Part shown: piece after piece, positions 24,706 through 34,075 of the stretch | How the letters are laid out: the number at the start of each line of letters is the position of its first letter | How positions within the stretch are numbered: position 1 is the first letter of the stretch | Translations under genes and position numbers: made by a program | Origin: Actinomycetaceae bacterium | GTDB taxonomy: Bacteria; Actinomycetota; Actinomycetes; Actinomycetales; Actinomycetaceae | Length of the DNA stretch: 53,848 nucleotides | Assembly (NCBI GenBank): GCA_030530685.1 | Contig: JAUMUM010000014.1 | Location: forward strand, 1-53,848 | Reading direction: 5' to 3' | The notes under the pieces: model-generated | What the model was told of the DNA's origin: nothing | What the model saw: the letters and a program-made list of their open reading frames with translations, nothing else | Database searches by the model: none

Positions 24706-25829
24706 GGATCGGCATCGCCTGCCCCTACTCGTGGGATGTGCCCGGGGGAGTGGGAATCCACATCCGGGATCTGACCGAAGAACTGCTCAGCCGCGGCCAC
24801 GAGGTCGGCGTCATCGCCCCCTCCGAAGCGACCGATGAACTGCCCGCGTACCTGACGCCCACGGGATCGGCGATTCCCATCCCGTACAACGGTTCCGTGG
24901 CGCGCCTGGCCTTCGGGCCTCGGGTCAACCGTGAGGTGCGCGCCTGGCTGCGCAGAGGCAGTTTCGACGTCGTCCACGTGCACGAGCCTTTCGTACCGTC
25001 GGTGGCCATGCTCGCCCTGATGAACTCCGAGTCGCCGGTCGTCTCCACGTTCCACACGGCTATGGATCGCTCGAGGGCCTTCGAGTTGGCCACGCCAGTG
25101 CTGAGACCGGTGCTCGACAGGATCCAGGCGAGGATCGCCGTCTCCCAGGAGGCCCGCCGCACGGCCGTGCAGTACCTGGGAGGAGACGCCTTCATCATTC
25201 CCAACGGCGTGTTCACGCAGAAGTTCGCGAGTGCGGCTCCTGACGAGCGCTTCACCGGCACGCCGGAGCGGCCTACCCTCGGCTTCCTCGGCAGGATCGA
25301 CGAGCCCCGCAAGGGCCTTCCCCAGGTGGCGCAGGCTCTGCCGGCGATCCGCCACGAGTTCCCGGGCGTGCGCCTGTTCGTCGCCGGACAGGGCGAGGTC
25401 GAGCAGGCCAGGCAGCTGTTCGGCGAGCACCTGGATGCCGTCGAGTTCCTCGGCACGATCAGTGAGCAGGACAAGGCCGCGCTGCTGTCCTCCGTGGACG
25501 TCTACCTCGCCCCCAACACGGGTGGCGAGTCCTTCGGGATCATCCTCGTCGAGGCGATGAGCGCGGGCGCGTATGTCGTCGCGTCGGATATTCCCGCCTT
25601 TAGAGCCGTCATGGGCGACGGCTCGTTCGGCGGCCAGTTCAAGAACATGGACTGCGCCGACCTGGCCGACCGCGTCAACGAGGCGCTGTCTGACCCTCTC
25701 GCGCGCGCCGAGACAGCCCGGGCGGCGCAGGCCCAGGCCCATCGCTACGACTGGTCGACGGTGGCATCGCAGATATACGCCGTGTACGAGACCGCCATCC
25801 GTACGGCCAGCATGGGGGAGCTCCAGTGA
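24702..25829 (+). CDS. pimA: Phosphatidylinositol alpha-mannosyltransferase
   Basis: 375-residue GT-B, family 4 glycosyltransferase that transfers mannose from GDP-mannose to phosphatidylinositol, the first step of PIM synthesis on the inner membrane face. N-terminal GGVGIHIRDLTEELLSRGHEV and HVHEPFVPS, a middle GFLGRIDEPRKGL, and the nucleotide-sugar motif NTGGESFGIILVEAMSAG are all typical. It starts with TTG at 24702, overlapping the acyltransferase stop. With pgsA and the acyltransferase this gives a full early PIM pathway. Confidence 0.93.
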   Translation: MRIGIACPYSWDVPGGVGIHIRDLTEELLSRGHEVGVIAPSEATDELPAYLTPTGSAIPIPYNGSVARLAFGPRVNREVRAWLRRGSFDVVHVHEPFVPSVAMLALMNSESPVVSTFHTAMDRSRAFELATPVLRPVLDRIQARIAVSQEARRTAVQYLGGDAFIIPNGVFTQKFASAAPDERFTGTPERPTLGFLGRIDEPRKGLPQVAQALPAIRHEFPGVRLFVAGQGEVEQARQLFGEHLDAVEFLGTISEQDKAALLSSVDVYLAPNTGGESFGIILVEAMSAGAYVVASDIPAFRAVMGDGSFGGQFKNMDCADLADRVNEALSDPLARAETARAAQAQAHRYDWSTVASQIYAVYETAIRTASMGELQ

Positions 25830-26410
25830 ACCACTGCTTCGTTACCGCCGTCATCGTCGCCATGGTGTTGCTCCTGGCTGTCGTCTTCGTCTCGCTACGG
25901 GCACGACGTCTGGACAGGCTGCACCAGACCGTTGTGAAATCGAGGCGTGCCCTCGAGCTGGCGCTGCGAGCCAGGGCGCATTATGCGCAGGATTTCGCCA
26001 CCAGTGGCGGTTTGGACGTCGCCGGTGGGATTCTCCTGGCGGACGCGGCGGACGCTTCACTCGGCAAGGGGATGCTGCCCATCGTCGACGACGGATTGGA
26101 CGGGTTGGATATGACCGAGTTGAAACTCGGCGACCGCGGTGGTGCTGACGACCGCCGGAGCATCGAGTCGTCGCTGTCGCGGACCTTGAGGCTGACCGTC
26201 GACGAACTCGAAGCGGAAGAAATCCGTCCCGAAGCCATTGACATCTATGACAGGCTCAACGAATCGCGGTTGGAGGTGCGAATGACTCGGACGTTCCACA
26301 ATTCGCACGTTGACCAGATCCGCCGAGTGCGCCGAACCTTCCTCGCCCGGGTCTTCCACCTGGCGGGCAGAGCCCCCATTCCCTCGACGGTCGACATCGA
26401 CGACGAATAG
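25826..26410 (+). CDS. Membrane-anchored protein of unknown function
   Basis: 194 residues: one N-terminal membrane helix (about 5-25, VTAVIVAMVLLLAVVFVSL), a basic stretch, then a soluble helical domain predicted to face the cytoplasm. The helical segment RLHQTVVKSRRALELALRARA faintly resembles LemA-type coiled helices. I do not recognise the family. It begins with GTG inside the pimA stop and is followed nine bases later by the PrsW-type gene, so it is made with the PIM enzymes. It could be a scaffold for them. Confidence 0.7.
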   Translation: MNHCFVTAVIVAMVLLLAVVFVSLRARRLDRLHQTVVKSRRALELALRARAHYAQDFATSGGLDVAGGILLADAADASLGKGMLPIVDDGLDGLDMTELKLGDRGGADDRRSIESSLSRTLRLTVDELEAEEIRPEAIDIYDRLNESRLEVRMTRTFHNSHVDQIRRVRRTFLARVFHLAGRAPIPSTVDIDDE

Positions 26411-26418
26411 GAGACGAC

Positions 26419-29400
26419 GTGACCGACCAGTTCTCCCAGCCCGGACACGCCCCGCAAAGCATCTCCTACAAGGACAGCCTGACCGAGTGGGTTGAAGGCG
26501 ACGGCGGCGACGGCCACCCCGGCCCGCCTAGCGTCCACACAGGCGAGGAGAACTGGCGGCAGGTGGACACCTTCTCCGAGTACCCGCCAACGCCTCGTGG
26601 CCAGTACATCCAGCAGACGCAGCCGAAATTGGCACCCGTCCCCGTTCAGGCCTACACCACCCCACGGTGGAGGCTTCCCTCGATGTGGTCGGTCGGGATG
26701 ATCGTTGCCACCGTCGTCCTCCTGGTGACGAGCGTCATTGCGATCATCTTCGCTTTCATCCAGATCCGCAACAGTATCGACAGCACGTTTGAGGGCACCG
26801 AAGCCGCGGAATCGGTGCCCTACCCGTTGCTTGCGCTGCTCGCGCTCATTCCGGCCCTCATCATTGGGCTGTGCGTGTGGGTCATCGACCGCTGGGAGAG
26901 AGAGCCGATTCCCCTCTACCTCATCGCCCTCGGTTGGGGGGCCGGAATATCCATCGTCATGGCCCTTTACGGCAATCAATGGTGGGACGCAATGGCGCAG
27001 AACGTGGCTAACACCAGAGAAGAGTACCAAGTTCTCACGATTGCAGTTGGGGCCGGAGTTGTTGAGGAAGGGGCCAAGGCGCTGGGCCTGCTGCTCATAT
27101 TCTTCCTGTTCTTCAAGTATGTCAACGGACCGATTGACGGCATCGTGCTCGGCCTTCTCATTGGTGTCGGGTTCGCCTTCACGGAGAATATCCTCTACTT
27201 CGCGCAGGCCTCGGGTCTCGAGAATCTCGCCGAACAGGGCTATAACGTTCCCGAGGGCCAGTCAGTGGGATCGTACTTCCTGAACCGGGCGATCCTCACC
27301 CCCTTTGTCCATCCGCTCGCCACCGCCCTGACGGGCCTGTTCATGGGCATAGCCTCGACGCGGCGCAATCCCCGCATCTTGGTCTTCCCGCTGGGGCTGC
27401 TCGGCTACCTGCTCGGGGCGACGCTCCACGGCCTGCACAACTTTTCCTCCATCAGAGAGTTTGCGACGGAGCCGCTTTCCCGCACCTTACTCCAGGCACC
27501 CGTGTACGCGGGCGCGATCGCGCTCGTCCTCATGACGACCCAGATGCAAAGACGCACGACGCACAGGGGGCTCGTCGAGTATGCCGCGGCGGGGTGGATC
27601 AGCTGGAACGAGATTGCCATGGTCATGAACATGACCAACCGGCGCAGGGCCAAGGTCTGGGCCGAGGCATCCGTCGTAGAGCGCGGCGGACGGGCGGAGG
27701 ATGGGCGGCGCGCCATGAGGCGCTTCCAGCACGAGCTTATCCACCTGGGATACACGCGTACCGTCAACATTGACCGGCGCACGGCCCACACGCTCGACGC
27801 GCGCCACAAGGAGGCCGAGCGCCTGGACCTCATCACCAGGCTGCGCAACGTCTTCGCGGAGATCGAGGACGCGAACGCCAGCCTCCAGCGTTTCGGCGTG
27901 CCTGCGGGCGGTGAGTTGGTGGCGTCCGGGGCGATGGCGGGGTATGCCTACGCTCAGGCTCAGCCGGGTGGTGACGCGGGTGTGGCGGCTTCCGGAGGGT
28001 CCCCGGGTGGCGACGCGGGTGTGGCGGCTTCCGAAGGGTCCCCGGGCTTTGACGGCGGCGTGGCCGACGAGGGCGCGGCGGTCTTCCAGGAGGAACAGCT
28101 CGAAGCCGCCGGCGAGTCCGGCGTCGGACAGACGCCCGCCCAGCCGGCGGAGTCGGGCGTCGAGCACGGGGCCGACGCCGACTTCGGGCAGCCGAGCGGC
28201 GAGGACGAATTCGACTTCGGGCAGCCGAGCGGCGAGGCGAGCCAGACCCGGGAAGGCGAGTCCACCGAGCCCGAGGACCGCGACGGCCTCGAAGGCGAGC
28301 AAGTCGGTGCCTGGGCCGTGCCTGACGGATACGCCGGGGCCGGCCAGTCGCAGCTTGATGCTGGTAGCCAGGCGCGGGTCGGAGAATGGGCCGGGGCCGG
28401 GGCCGAGCTCGGGCAGCGGGATCGCGAATGGGAGGCTCGTCCTGCGCCGTCGGACGAGGAGGATACCGGCCAGTCGGGCCTGGACGCGGCCGGCCAGATG
28501 GGTGGCGAGGTCGCCGCTGACCAAGCGGACGAGGAAGCTGCCGGCCAGATGGCGGTGGAGGCCGCTGCCGGCGAGTCGGACCAGGAGGATGCCACCCGGG
28601 TCCTGGAGGGCGTCGGCCAGGCGCCGGTTCCGGACGACGGGTCCGCGCCGACCGAGGTCTTCGCCACCAGCCTGACACAGCTGCCGCCACCCGGGTCCGT
28701 GCCGACCCGTGCGAGGGGCGCCTTTGCCGACCCGGCCGGTGCCACCGACTCGCAGCCCACCGAGGTATTCGACCGCAGGGCCCACGTCGTACATGCCGAC
28801 CCGGAGCCGGCCGATGCTGCTGACACCGGACAGGCGGCCGAAACCTTCGGCGACGATCCATCCGCGGCCGCGCACGAAGGATCGACGCAGGTGTACGAGG
28901 CGCAGCAGTGGCCGGGGCACTACGGCGCGCCTTCGCAGGAGCCGTACGTCGCGCCGCGCGATCACGGGTGGGTCGCCGGCCCCGAGTTTCCCGATATGAG
29001 CCAGATGCCCGCGCCCAGGGTCAGCATGTGGGAGCGGATGCCCGACGACGCCGCATCGGCGTGGCCGAGCCCGATGCCCGAACGCCCCGAGCTGCCGTTA
29101 GAGCCCGACCAATGGCCGGGGCATGAGGGCCACGAGCAGTCGACGCCGCCCAGCAACGAGCCCGCGGGGCAGCCGATTGCCGAGCCGACCGGCAGCGATC
29201 AGGACAACGCCGCCAGATGGCAGACGCTCGTGCGCAAACATCCGATCTTCGGACAGGACGGTCGCGTCACAACCGCCGCCGGGGAGCAGGCGGAGCAGCC
29301 TAGGCAACCCGAGCTGCGTGGGCAACCCATGCAAGGGGAGTGGCCCGAGCAACGGCAAGAGGAGCGAGTCGAAAGCCCCGGGCCGGCCGACGTGCCCGTG

Positions 29401-29526
29401 GACTCTAACGGCGACATCGTCCCCGATTCCACGTGGCAGGCCGGTGCCACGGCGGAAGGCGAGAAGATCGCAGCGGCAGAAGAAGACTCGCAAGGCGGAG
29501 GCCGGGGCGAGGGGAGCGCCTCGTGA
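26419..29526 (+). CDS. PrsW-family intramembrane metalloprotease with long disordered tail
   Basis: 1035 residues. Residues 90-375 hold about eight membrane helices with the PrsW metal-site motifs: EEGAK (216-220), FTEN with Glu256, and His298 in FVHPLATAL, with further His at 337/340. PrsW enzymes cleave membrane substrates such as anti-sigma factors. From about 500 to the end (over 530 residues) the chain is low-complexity, rich in Ala/Gly/Glu/Gln/Pro, with short tandem repeats (GGDAGVAAS twice, DFGQPSGE twice). It also has a recurring Thr motif (PTEVF, PTEVF, STQVY, ATRVL). Relatives are mostly far shorter. GTG start with AGGAG upstream; its stop overlaps the next gene by GTGA. Confidence 0.85.
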   Translation: MTDQFSQPGHAPQSISYKDSLTEWVEGDGGDGHPGPPSVHTGEENWRQVDTFSEYPPTPRGQYIQQTQPKLAPVPVQAYTTPRWRLPSMWSVGMIVATVVLLVTSVIAIIFAFIQIRNSIDSTFEGTEAAESVPYPLLALLALIPALIIGLCVWVIDRWEREPIPLYLIALGWGAGISIVMALYGNQWWDAMAQNVANTREEYQVLTIAVGAGVVEEGAKALGLLLIFFLFFKYVNGPIDGIVLGLLIGVGFAFTENILYFAQASGLENLAEQGYNVPEGQSVGSYFLNRAILTPFVHPLATALTGLFMGIASTRRNPRILVFPLGLLGYLLGATLHGLHNFSSIREFATEPLSRTLLQAPVYAGAIALVLMTTQMQRRTTHRGLVEYAAAGWISWNEIAMVMNMTNRRRAKVWAEASVVERGGRAEDGRRAMRRFQHELIHLGYTRTVNIDRRTAHTLDARHKEAERLDLITRLRNVFAEIEDANASLQRFGVPAGGELVASGAMAGYAYAQAQPGGDAGVAASGGSPGGDAGVAASEGSPGFDGGVADEGAAVFQEEQLEAAGESGVGQTPAQPAESGVEHGADADFGQPSGEDEFDFGQPSGEASQTREGESTEPEDRDGLEGEQVGAWAVPDGYAGAGQSQLDAGSQARVGEWAGAGAELGQRDREWEARPAPSDEEDTGQSGLDAAGQMGGEVAADQADEEAAGQMAVEAAAGESDQEDATRVLEGVGQAPVPDDGSAPTEVFATSLTQLPPPGSVPTRARGAFADPAGATDSQPTEVFDRRAHVVHADPEPADAADTGQAAETFGDDPSAAAHEGSTQVYEAQQWPGHYGAPSQEPYVAPRDHGWVAGPEFPDMSQMPAPRVSMWERMPDDAASAWPSPMPERPELPLEPDQWPGHEGHEQSTPPSNEPAGQPIAEPTGSDQDNAARWQTLVRKHPIFGQDGRVTTAAGEQAEQPRQPELRGQPMQGEWPEQRQEERVESPGPADVPVDSNGDIVPDSTWQAGATAEGEKIAAAEEDSQGGGRGEGSAS

Positions 29527-30122
29527 CCTCGGAGGGTCACCTCGCGGTATCGCGCGCTCGGGCAGCGGTCAGCGATCGGGACCTTGCCGCGCAGGACGCC
29601 GAGTGGACCGAGGCCGCCGACGGTGTGCTGGAACGCGAAGCCGCCCGCGTCGTCGTCTACGACCGGCGCGGACGCGTCCTGCTCGTTCGCGGCCACGACA
29701 TCGATGACCCGGCCCACTGCTGGTGGTTCACCATTGGCGGCGGGATCGGACGCGACGACTTCCGGCGGGCGGCGGTCAGGGAGCTCGGCGAGGAGACCGG
29801 AATCCGAGTCGGACATGCCCGGCTCGTTGGCCCGGTCCTCGTGCGCGACGCCGTCTTCCGTTTCCTCAGGCAGACGCGCCGCCAGCACGAGCACTTCTTT
29901 CTTCTCACCCTCCGAAATGATGAGCTCGCGCAGCTGAGCCCGGGGCAGGACCTGACACCGGTCGAGCGCGAGGTCCTCGACGAGTTCCGCTGGTTTTCGC
30001 CGGGCGAGATACGGCGCTGTCAGGCGGCGGGCCAGACCGTCTACCCCGTGGACCTCGCCGACATGGTCGAGTCCTGGTGGAAGGGATGGGACGGAGTGAC
30101 GCAGTATCTGACCGAGCGGTGA
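29523..30122 (+). CDS. Nudix hydrolase
   Basis: 199 residues. The Nudix box runs GGGIGRDDFRRAAVRELGEE with the TGI ending; the usual first Glu (G-x5-E) is Asp here, while the REL-GEETG metal site is intact. Such enzymes hydrolyse nucleoside diphosphates linked to another moiety; the substrate is unknown. A Nudix protein follows pimA in mycobacteria too (Rv2609c). I chose GTG at 29523 (GTGA overlap, GAGGGGAG upstream) over an in-frame extension inside the previous gene. Last gene of the thrS-PIM operon. Confidence 0.88.
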   Translation: MTSEGHLAVSRARAAVSDRDLAAQDAEWTEAADGVLEREAARVVVYDRRGRVLLVRGHDIDDPAHCWWFTIGGGIGRDDFRRAAVRELGEETGIRVGHARLVGPVLVRDAVFRFLRQTRRQHEHFFLLTLRNDELAQLSPGQDLTPVEREVLDEFRWFSPGEIRRCQAAGQTVYPVDLADMVESWWKGWDGVTQYLTER

Positions 30123-30212
30123 GCTGGACTGCTCGCCCGGCCATGCCGTCGGGCAATCGGGGCGGCAGCCGGTACAATGCCGGAGGTAGACCAACGACGA
30201 CGAGGAGAACCC

Positions 30213-30974
30213 GTGTCCGGACACTCTAAGTGGGCCACAACCAAGCACAAGAAGGCGGCCAACGACGCCAAGCGCGGCAAGCTTTTCGCGCGCCTGATCA
30301 AGAACATCGAGGTGGCAGCGCGCACGGGCGGCGGGGACCCCGCTGGCAATCCGACCCTCTACGACGCCATCCAGAAGGCCAAGCGCAACTCGGTGCCGGC
30401 CGACAACATCGACCGCGCGGTCAAGCGCGGCTCGGGCGCCGACGCCGACGCCGTCAACTACGAATCCATCACCTACGAGGGTTACGCCTCGGGCGGCGTG
30501 GCCGTGCTCATCGAGTGCCTAACGGACAACCGCAATCGCGCGGCCTCCGAGGTCCGCGTGGCGCTGACCCGCAACGGCGGCCAACTCGCCGACCCGGGCT
30601 CGGTCTCCTACCTGTTCGCCCGCAGGGGCGTCGTCGAGGTGCCGGCCAGTGGCGAGCTGACGGAAGACGACATTCTCATGGCGGTCCTCGACGCGGGCGC
30701 CGACGATGTCGAGTCCGACGGTGAGGCCTTCGCCGTGTACTGCGAGCCGAACGACGTCGTCGCCGTGCGCTCCGCTCTGCAAGATGCTGGCATCGAGTAC
30801 GATTCGGCCGAAGTCCAGTTCGTGCCGTCGATGAAGGTCGAGGTCGACGGCGAGGGCGCCCGCAAGGTCCTGCGCGTCCTCGACGCCCTCGAGGACTGCG
30901 ACGATGTCCAGAACGTCTACTCCAACCTCGACATCCCGGACGCCGTCATGGCCGAGCTGGAGGCGGAGGACTGA
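30213..30974 (+). CDS. yebC: YebC/TACO1-family protein (translation or transcription factor)
   Basis: 253 residues beginning [23 protein letters not shown] in sequence (the start is diagnostic of the family), with [17 protein letters not shown] and [13 protein letters not shown] in the middle. The family includes DNA-binding regulators and factors easing ribosome stalling on proline stretches; I cannot tell which role applies here. GTG at 30213 follows GAGGAG. It is directly followed by ruvC, the order seen in many actinobacteria. Confidence 0.93.
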   Translation: MSGHSKWATTKHKKAANDAKRGKLFARLIKNIEVAARTGGGDPAGNPTLYDAIQKAKRNSVPADNIDRAVKRGSGADADAVNYESITYEGYASGGVAVLIECLTDNRNRAASEVRVALTRNGGQLADPGSVSYLFARRGVVEVPASGELTEDDILMAVLDAGADDVESDGEAFAVYCEPNDVVAVRSALQDAGIEYDSAEVQFVPSMKVEVDGEGARKVLRVLDALEDCDDVQNVYSNLDIPDAVMAELEAED

Positions 30975-31643
30975 GTGCGCGTTCTCGGCGTTGATCCCGG
31001 ACTGACTCGCTGCGGTCTGGGTGTCATCGATGCCGAGGGCGGGCGCCGCGTCGCCTTCATCCATGCGGGCGTGGTCCGCTCGCCCGCTCAGATGGCTCCG
31101 CACAAGAGGCTGATGATGATCGCCGACGGGCTCGACGAGGCCATTACTCGATTCAGGCCCGATGTCGTGGCCGTCGAGCGCGTCTTCGCGGAGGCCAACG
31201 TGCGCTCGGTGACGGGTACGGCCCAGGTGGTCGGTGTCGTCATGCTGGCCGCGGCGCGGGCGAACCTGGCTCTGGGCATGCATTCGCCCTCGGAGGTCAA
31301 GGCGGCGGTGACGGGCAGCGGCCGGGCCGACAAACGCCAGGTGCAGGCCATGGTCCAACGCATTCTCCGCCTGCCGCAGCCTCCGCGGCCGGCCGACGCC
31401 GCGGACGCCCTGGCCATCGGCATCACTCACGCCTGGCGAGGTGGCGCACACCCGGCCCGCGTCGAGCCCGACCGCGCCCAGCACGGCGGAGCGGGCACGC
31501 TGCCGCGGGCCGACGGCCTCGATCTGACGCCCGCCCAGAGGATGTGGGCCGGCGCCGAGAGGATGTCAAAGCGGCACGGCGCGGTCGCCCCGAAGAAGGT
31601 TACCTCGAAGGAGGTCGCCCCCGAGAGGCACGAAGACGTGTAA
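30975..31643 (+). CDS. ruvC: Holliday junction resolvase RuvC
   Basis: 222-residue RNase H-fold endonuclease cutting Holliday junctions. Catalytic residues are visible: Asp7 in [10 protein letters not shown], Glu68 in VAVERVF, and Asp residues in [11 protein letters not shown] near 140. The C-terminal 60 residues extend beyond the usual length and are basic and low-complexity. GTG start immediately after the yebC stop. It lies in the ruvCAB cluster for branch migration and resolution. Confidence 0.95.
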   Translation: MRVLGVDPGLTRCGLGVIDAEGGRRVAFIHAGVVRSPAQMAPHKRLMMIADGLDEAITRFRPDVVAVERVFAEANVRSVTGTAQVVGVVMLAAARANLALGMHSPSEVKAAVTGSGRADKRQVQAMVQRILRLPQPPRPADAADALAIGITHAWRGGAHPARVEPDRAQHGGAGTLPRADGLDLTPAQRMWAGAERMSKRHGAVAPKKVTSKEVAPERHEDV

Positions 31644-31675
31644 CCTGTGATCAAACAATCGTTCGAGGAGGGGCA

Positions 31676-32257
31676 ATGATCGCCGCGGTACGCGGGAACG
31701 TCATGAGCGTGGGGACGGGTTCGGCCGTCATTGAGGCGGGCGGCATCGGTTACGCGGTGCAGGCGACGCCAGCCACCCTTTCCACGCTGAGGAAGGGGCA
31801 GGAGGCCCTGCTGCACACCTCGCTCGTCGTCCGCGAGGATTCCATGACCCTCTTCGGCTTCGCTGAGGTCGACGAGCGCGAGACCTTCGAGGTCCTCCAG
31901 TCGGTTTCGGGCGTCGGCCCCAGGCTCGCGCTGACGGTGCTCGCCACGCTCACGCCCGATGCCCTAAGGCGCGCGGTCTCCCACGGCGACGTCGCGGCGC
32001 TCCAGCGCGTGCCGGGGATCGGCAAGAAGAGCGCCCAGCGCCTCGTCTTGGAACTCGGCTCCAAGCTCGGGCCCGAAAGCCAGGTCTCCGCCGAGCCCGC
32101 GGCGGCCACCGGCGACGTCGTCGAGGCCCTCGTCGGGCTGGGTTGGGGCGAGGCCGACGCGGCGTCGGCCGTGGCCGAGGTCGAGGAGGGCATGAGGGGA
32201 GCGCCGGTCCCCGAGCTACTGCGCGCCAGCCTCCAGGTTCTGGGAGCGAGGAGGTAG
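31676..32257 (+). CDS. ruvA: Holliday junction DNA helicase subunit RuvA
   Basis: 193 residues. OB-fold start MIAAVRGNVMSV, two helix-hairpin-helix motifs (SVSGVGPRLALTVL and RVPGIGKKSAQRLV) that grip the junction, and a C-terminal domain III (about 145-193) that contacts RuvB. ATG at 31676 follows GAGGAGGGG; a longer in-frame extension into ruvC is not supported. Three bases separate its stop from ruvB. Confidence 0.95.
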   Translation: MIAAVRGNVMSVGTGSAVIEAGGIGYAVQATPATLSTLRKGQEALLHTSLVVREDSMTLFGFAEVDERETFEVLQSVSGVGPRLALTVLATLTPDALRRAVSHGDVAALQRVPGIGKKSAQRLVLELGSKLGPESQVSAEPAAATGDVVEALVGLGWGEADAASAVAEVEEGMRGAPVPELLRASLQVLGARR

Positions 32258-32260
32258 GGC

Positions 32261-33286
32261 GTGTCCGAGTACTCAGACATCGTCGCGCCCGGCGCGTCGG
32301 AGACGGAACGTGCCGCGGAGGCCGCCCTGCGCCCCCGTCAGCTCAGCGAGTTCGTCGGGCAGAAAACGGTGCGCGAACAGCTCTCGCTCGTCCTGGAGGC
32401 GGCCATCGCCCGCGGCAAGACGCCGGACCATGTGCTGCTCTCCGGCCCCCCGGGCCTGGGCAAGACGACACTATCCATGATCATCGCGGCGGAGGTGGGC
32501 GGCGCCCTGCGCCTGACGTCGGGGCCGGCCATCCAGAATCCCGGCGACCTGGCGGCCGTGCTCTCGTCGCTGCAGGAGTCCGACGTCCTGTTCATCGATG
32601 AGATTCACCGTCTGGCGCGCACCGCGGAGGAGATGCTCTACCTGGCCATGGAGGACTTCCGGGTCGACGTCATGGTGGGCAAGGGGCCCGGCGCCACGTC
32701 GATCCCGCTGCCGCTGCCGTCGTTCACGGTCGTGGGCGCCACCACGCGCGCGGGTCTGCTTCCCGCGCCGCTGCGCGACCGCTTCGGATTCACCGGACAC
32801 CTCGAGTACTACGACGAGTCCGAGCTGGCGACCATCGTCGTGCGCAATGCCGTCAAGCTCGGCGCCGAGCTCGAGCGCGAAGCGGCACACGAAATCGCCT
32901 CGCGCTCGCGGGGAACGCCGCGCATCGCCAACAGGCTCCTGCGGCGCGTCCAGGACTGGGCGCAGGTGCGCGGCTCGGGAGTCCTCGACATCGAGGCGGC
33001 CCGCTCGGCGCTCGACGTCTTCGAGGTGGATCGACGCGGCCTCGACCGCCTCGACAGGGCGGTGCTGCAGGCCGTGTGCGTGAGGTTTCAGGGTGGGCCT
33101 GTGGGCCTGACAACCCTGGCCGTGTCGGTGGGCGAGGAGCCGGAGACCGTTGAGACAGTGGCCGAACCATACCTCGTGCGTGAGGGCTTCCTCGTGCGCA
33201 CGCCGCGCGGCAGGGCGGCCACGCCCCTGGCTTTCGAGCACCTGGGCCTGCCCGCTCCCGCGCCCTCGGATACCCTGTTCACCTGA
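32261..33286 (+). CDS. ruvB: Holliday junction branch migration ATPase RuvB
   Basis: 341-residue AAA+ motor. Walker [10 protein letters not shown] and Walker [10 protein letters not shown] are intact, with sensor and arginine-finger segments [19 protein letters not shown] and [14 protein letters not shown]. The C-terminal winged-helix domain reads [15 protein letters not shown] and ends near [15 protein letters not shown] start after GAGGAGG. Forms the RuvAB motor with the gene upstream. Confidence 0.96.
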   Translation: MSEYSDIVAPGASETERAAEAALRPRQLSEFVGQKTVREQLSLVLEAAIARGKTPDHVLLSGPPGLGKTTLSMIIAAEVGGALRLTSGPAIQNPGDLAAVLSSLQESDVLFIDEIHRLARTAEEMLYLAMEDFRVDVMVGKGPGATSIPLPLPSFTVVGATTRAGLLPAPLRDRFGFTGHLEYYDESELATIVVRNAVKLGAELEREAAHEIASRSRGTPRIANRLLRRVQDWAQVRGSGVLDIEAARSALDVFEVDRRGLDRLDRAVLQAVCVRFQGGPVGLTTLAVSVGEEPETVETVAEPYLVREGFLVRTPRGRAATPLAFEHLGLPAPAPSDTLFT

Positions 33287-33618
33287 GCCGCGGCGGCTTG
33301 TTCACCTGGGCGCGCGCAGGGACGCCTCCCGCCAGCGCGCAGGGACGCCTCCCGGCCGCCGGCTCGCGGGCCGGGAAGATCGGCCGCGAGGCCATTTTCC
33401 CACCGATGCCCGCGGTGTATTCGGACGCATTCGCGAACGCCGCCGAGTTACCCTTCACTGGCTGTGCGGCCGGGCGCTGGCACCCGTGACCGGGCCCGGC
33501 CGCACGGCCGCGCCGACGATTGTAGGACTATCGCCACTGTCGCCCGCGTCGGCTTTCGCCGCCCTTTCTTCCTGAGTAGACTGGTGCGGTACGTGTTCAC
33601 GCAACATGAGGAGTCCTC
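33287..33618. other. Intergenic region with a short tandem duplication
   Basis: No gene is recognisable. A 20-base sequence starting GCGCGCAGGG and ending GCCTCCCG occurs at 33312-33331 and again at 33335-33354 (period 23). GC-rich inverted segments around 33470-33510 may end the ruvB transcript. The yajC ribosome-binding site GAGGAG is at 33608-33613. Confidence 0.6.
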
Positions 33619-34047
33619 TTGCCTAGTAATTTGACGCCCTTCATCTTCCTCATTGGGCTGGTGTTCCTGATGTTGTGGATGAGCTATTCGAGCAGGAAGG
33701 CTCGCGAGCGCATGGCCCGAGAGCGCGACGCCTTGATCAAGCTCGGGGCGGATGTCATGACGACGGCCGGGTTCTACGGCACGATCGTCGACATTGATGG
33801 CGATGCCATCACGCTGCAAAGCCCGGCCGGCGACGAGACCGTCTGGGACCGCAAGGCCATCGCCAAGCTCGCTCGGATCCCGCTGGCCGAAGCTCCCGAC
33901 GACGTCGAGGCCGCGCCGGTGGCAGACGAGCCGGTCTCCGATAGCAGGGCCGCCGTCGAGGAAAGTCCAGCCAACGACGACGAGGCCGACGGGCCCGCAT
34001 CGCCTTTCTCGTCCGATAAGCCCACGTCTCCTTTCTCATCGAAGTAA
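33619..34047 (+). CDS. yajC: Preprotein translocase accessory subunit YajC
   Basis: 142 residues: one N-terminal membrane helix (FIFLIGLVFLMLWMSY, about 8-23), a basic segment, then the small YajC domain with MTTAGFYGTIVDIDGDAITLQ. The acidic C-terminal 45 residues end with a repeated SPFSS motif. It associates with SecDF, encoded next. TTG start with GAGGAG five bases upstream. First gene of yajC-secD-secF-apt. Confidence 0.92.
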   Translation: MPSNLTPFIFLIGLVFLMLWMSYSSRKARERMARERDALIKLGADVMTTAGFYGTIVDIDGDAITLQSPAGDETVWDRKAIAKLARIPLAEAPDDVEAAPVADEPVSDSRAAVEESPANDDEADGPASPFSSDKPTSPFSSK

Positions 34048-34075
34048 TCTCACCTACTCACGAAATCCGATACGC

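Noticed and set aside
33312-33354. Tandem 20-base duplication after ruvB as a regulatory element
   Set aside because: Two copies only, GC-rich, in a gap with no other signal; more likely a slippage product.
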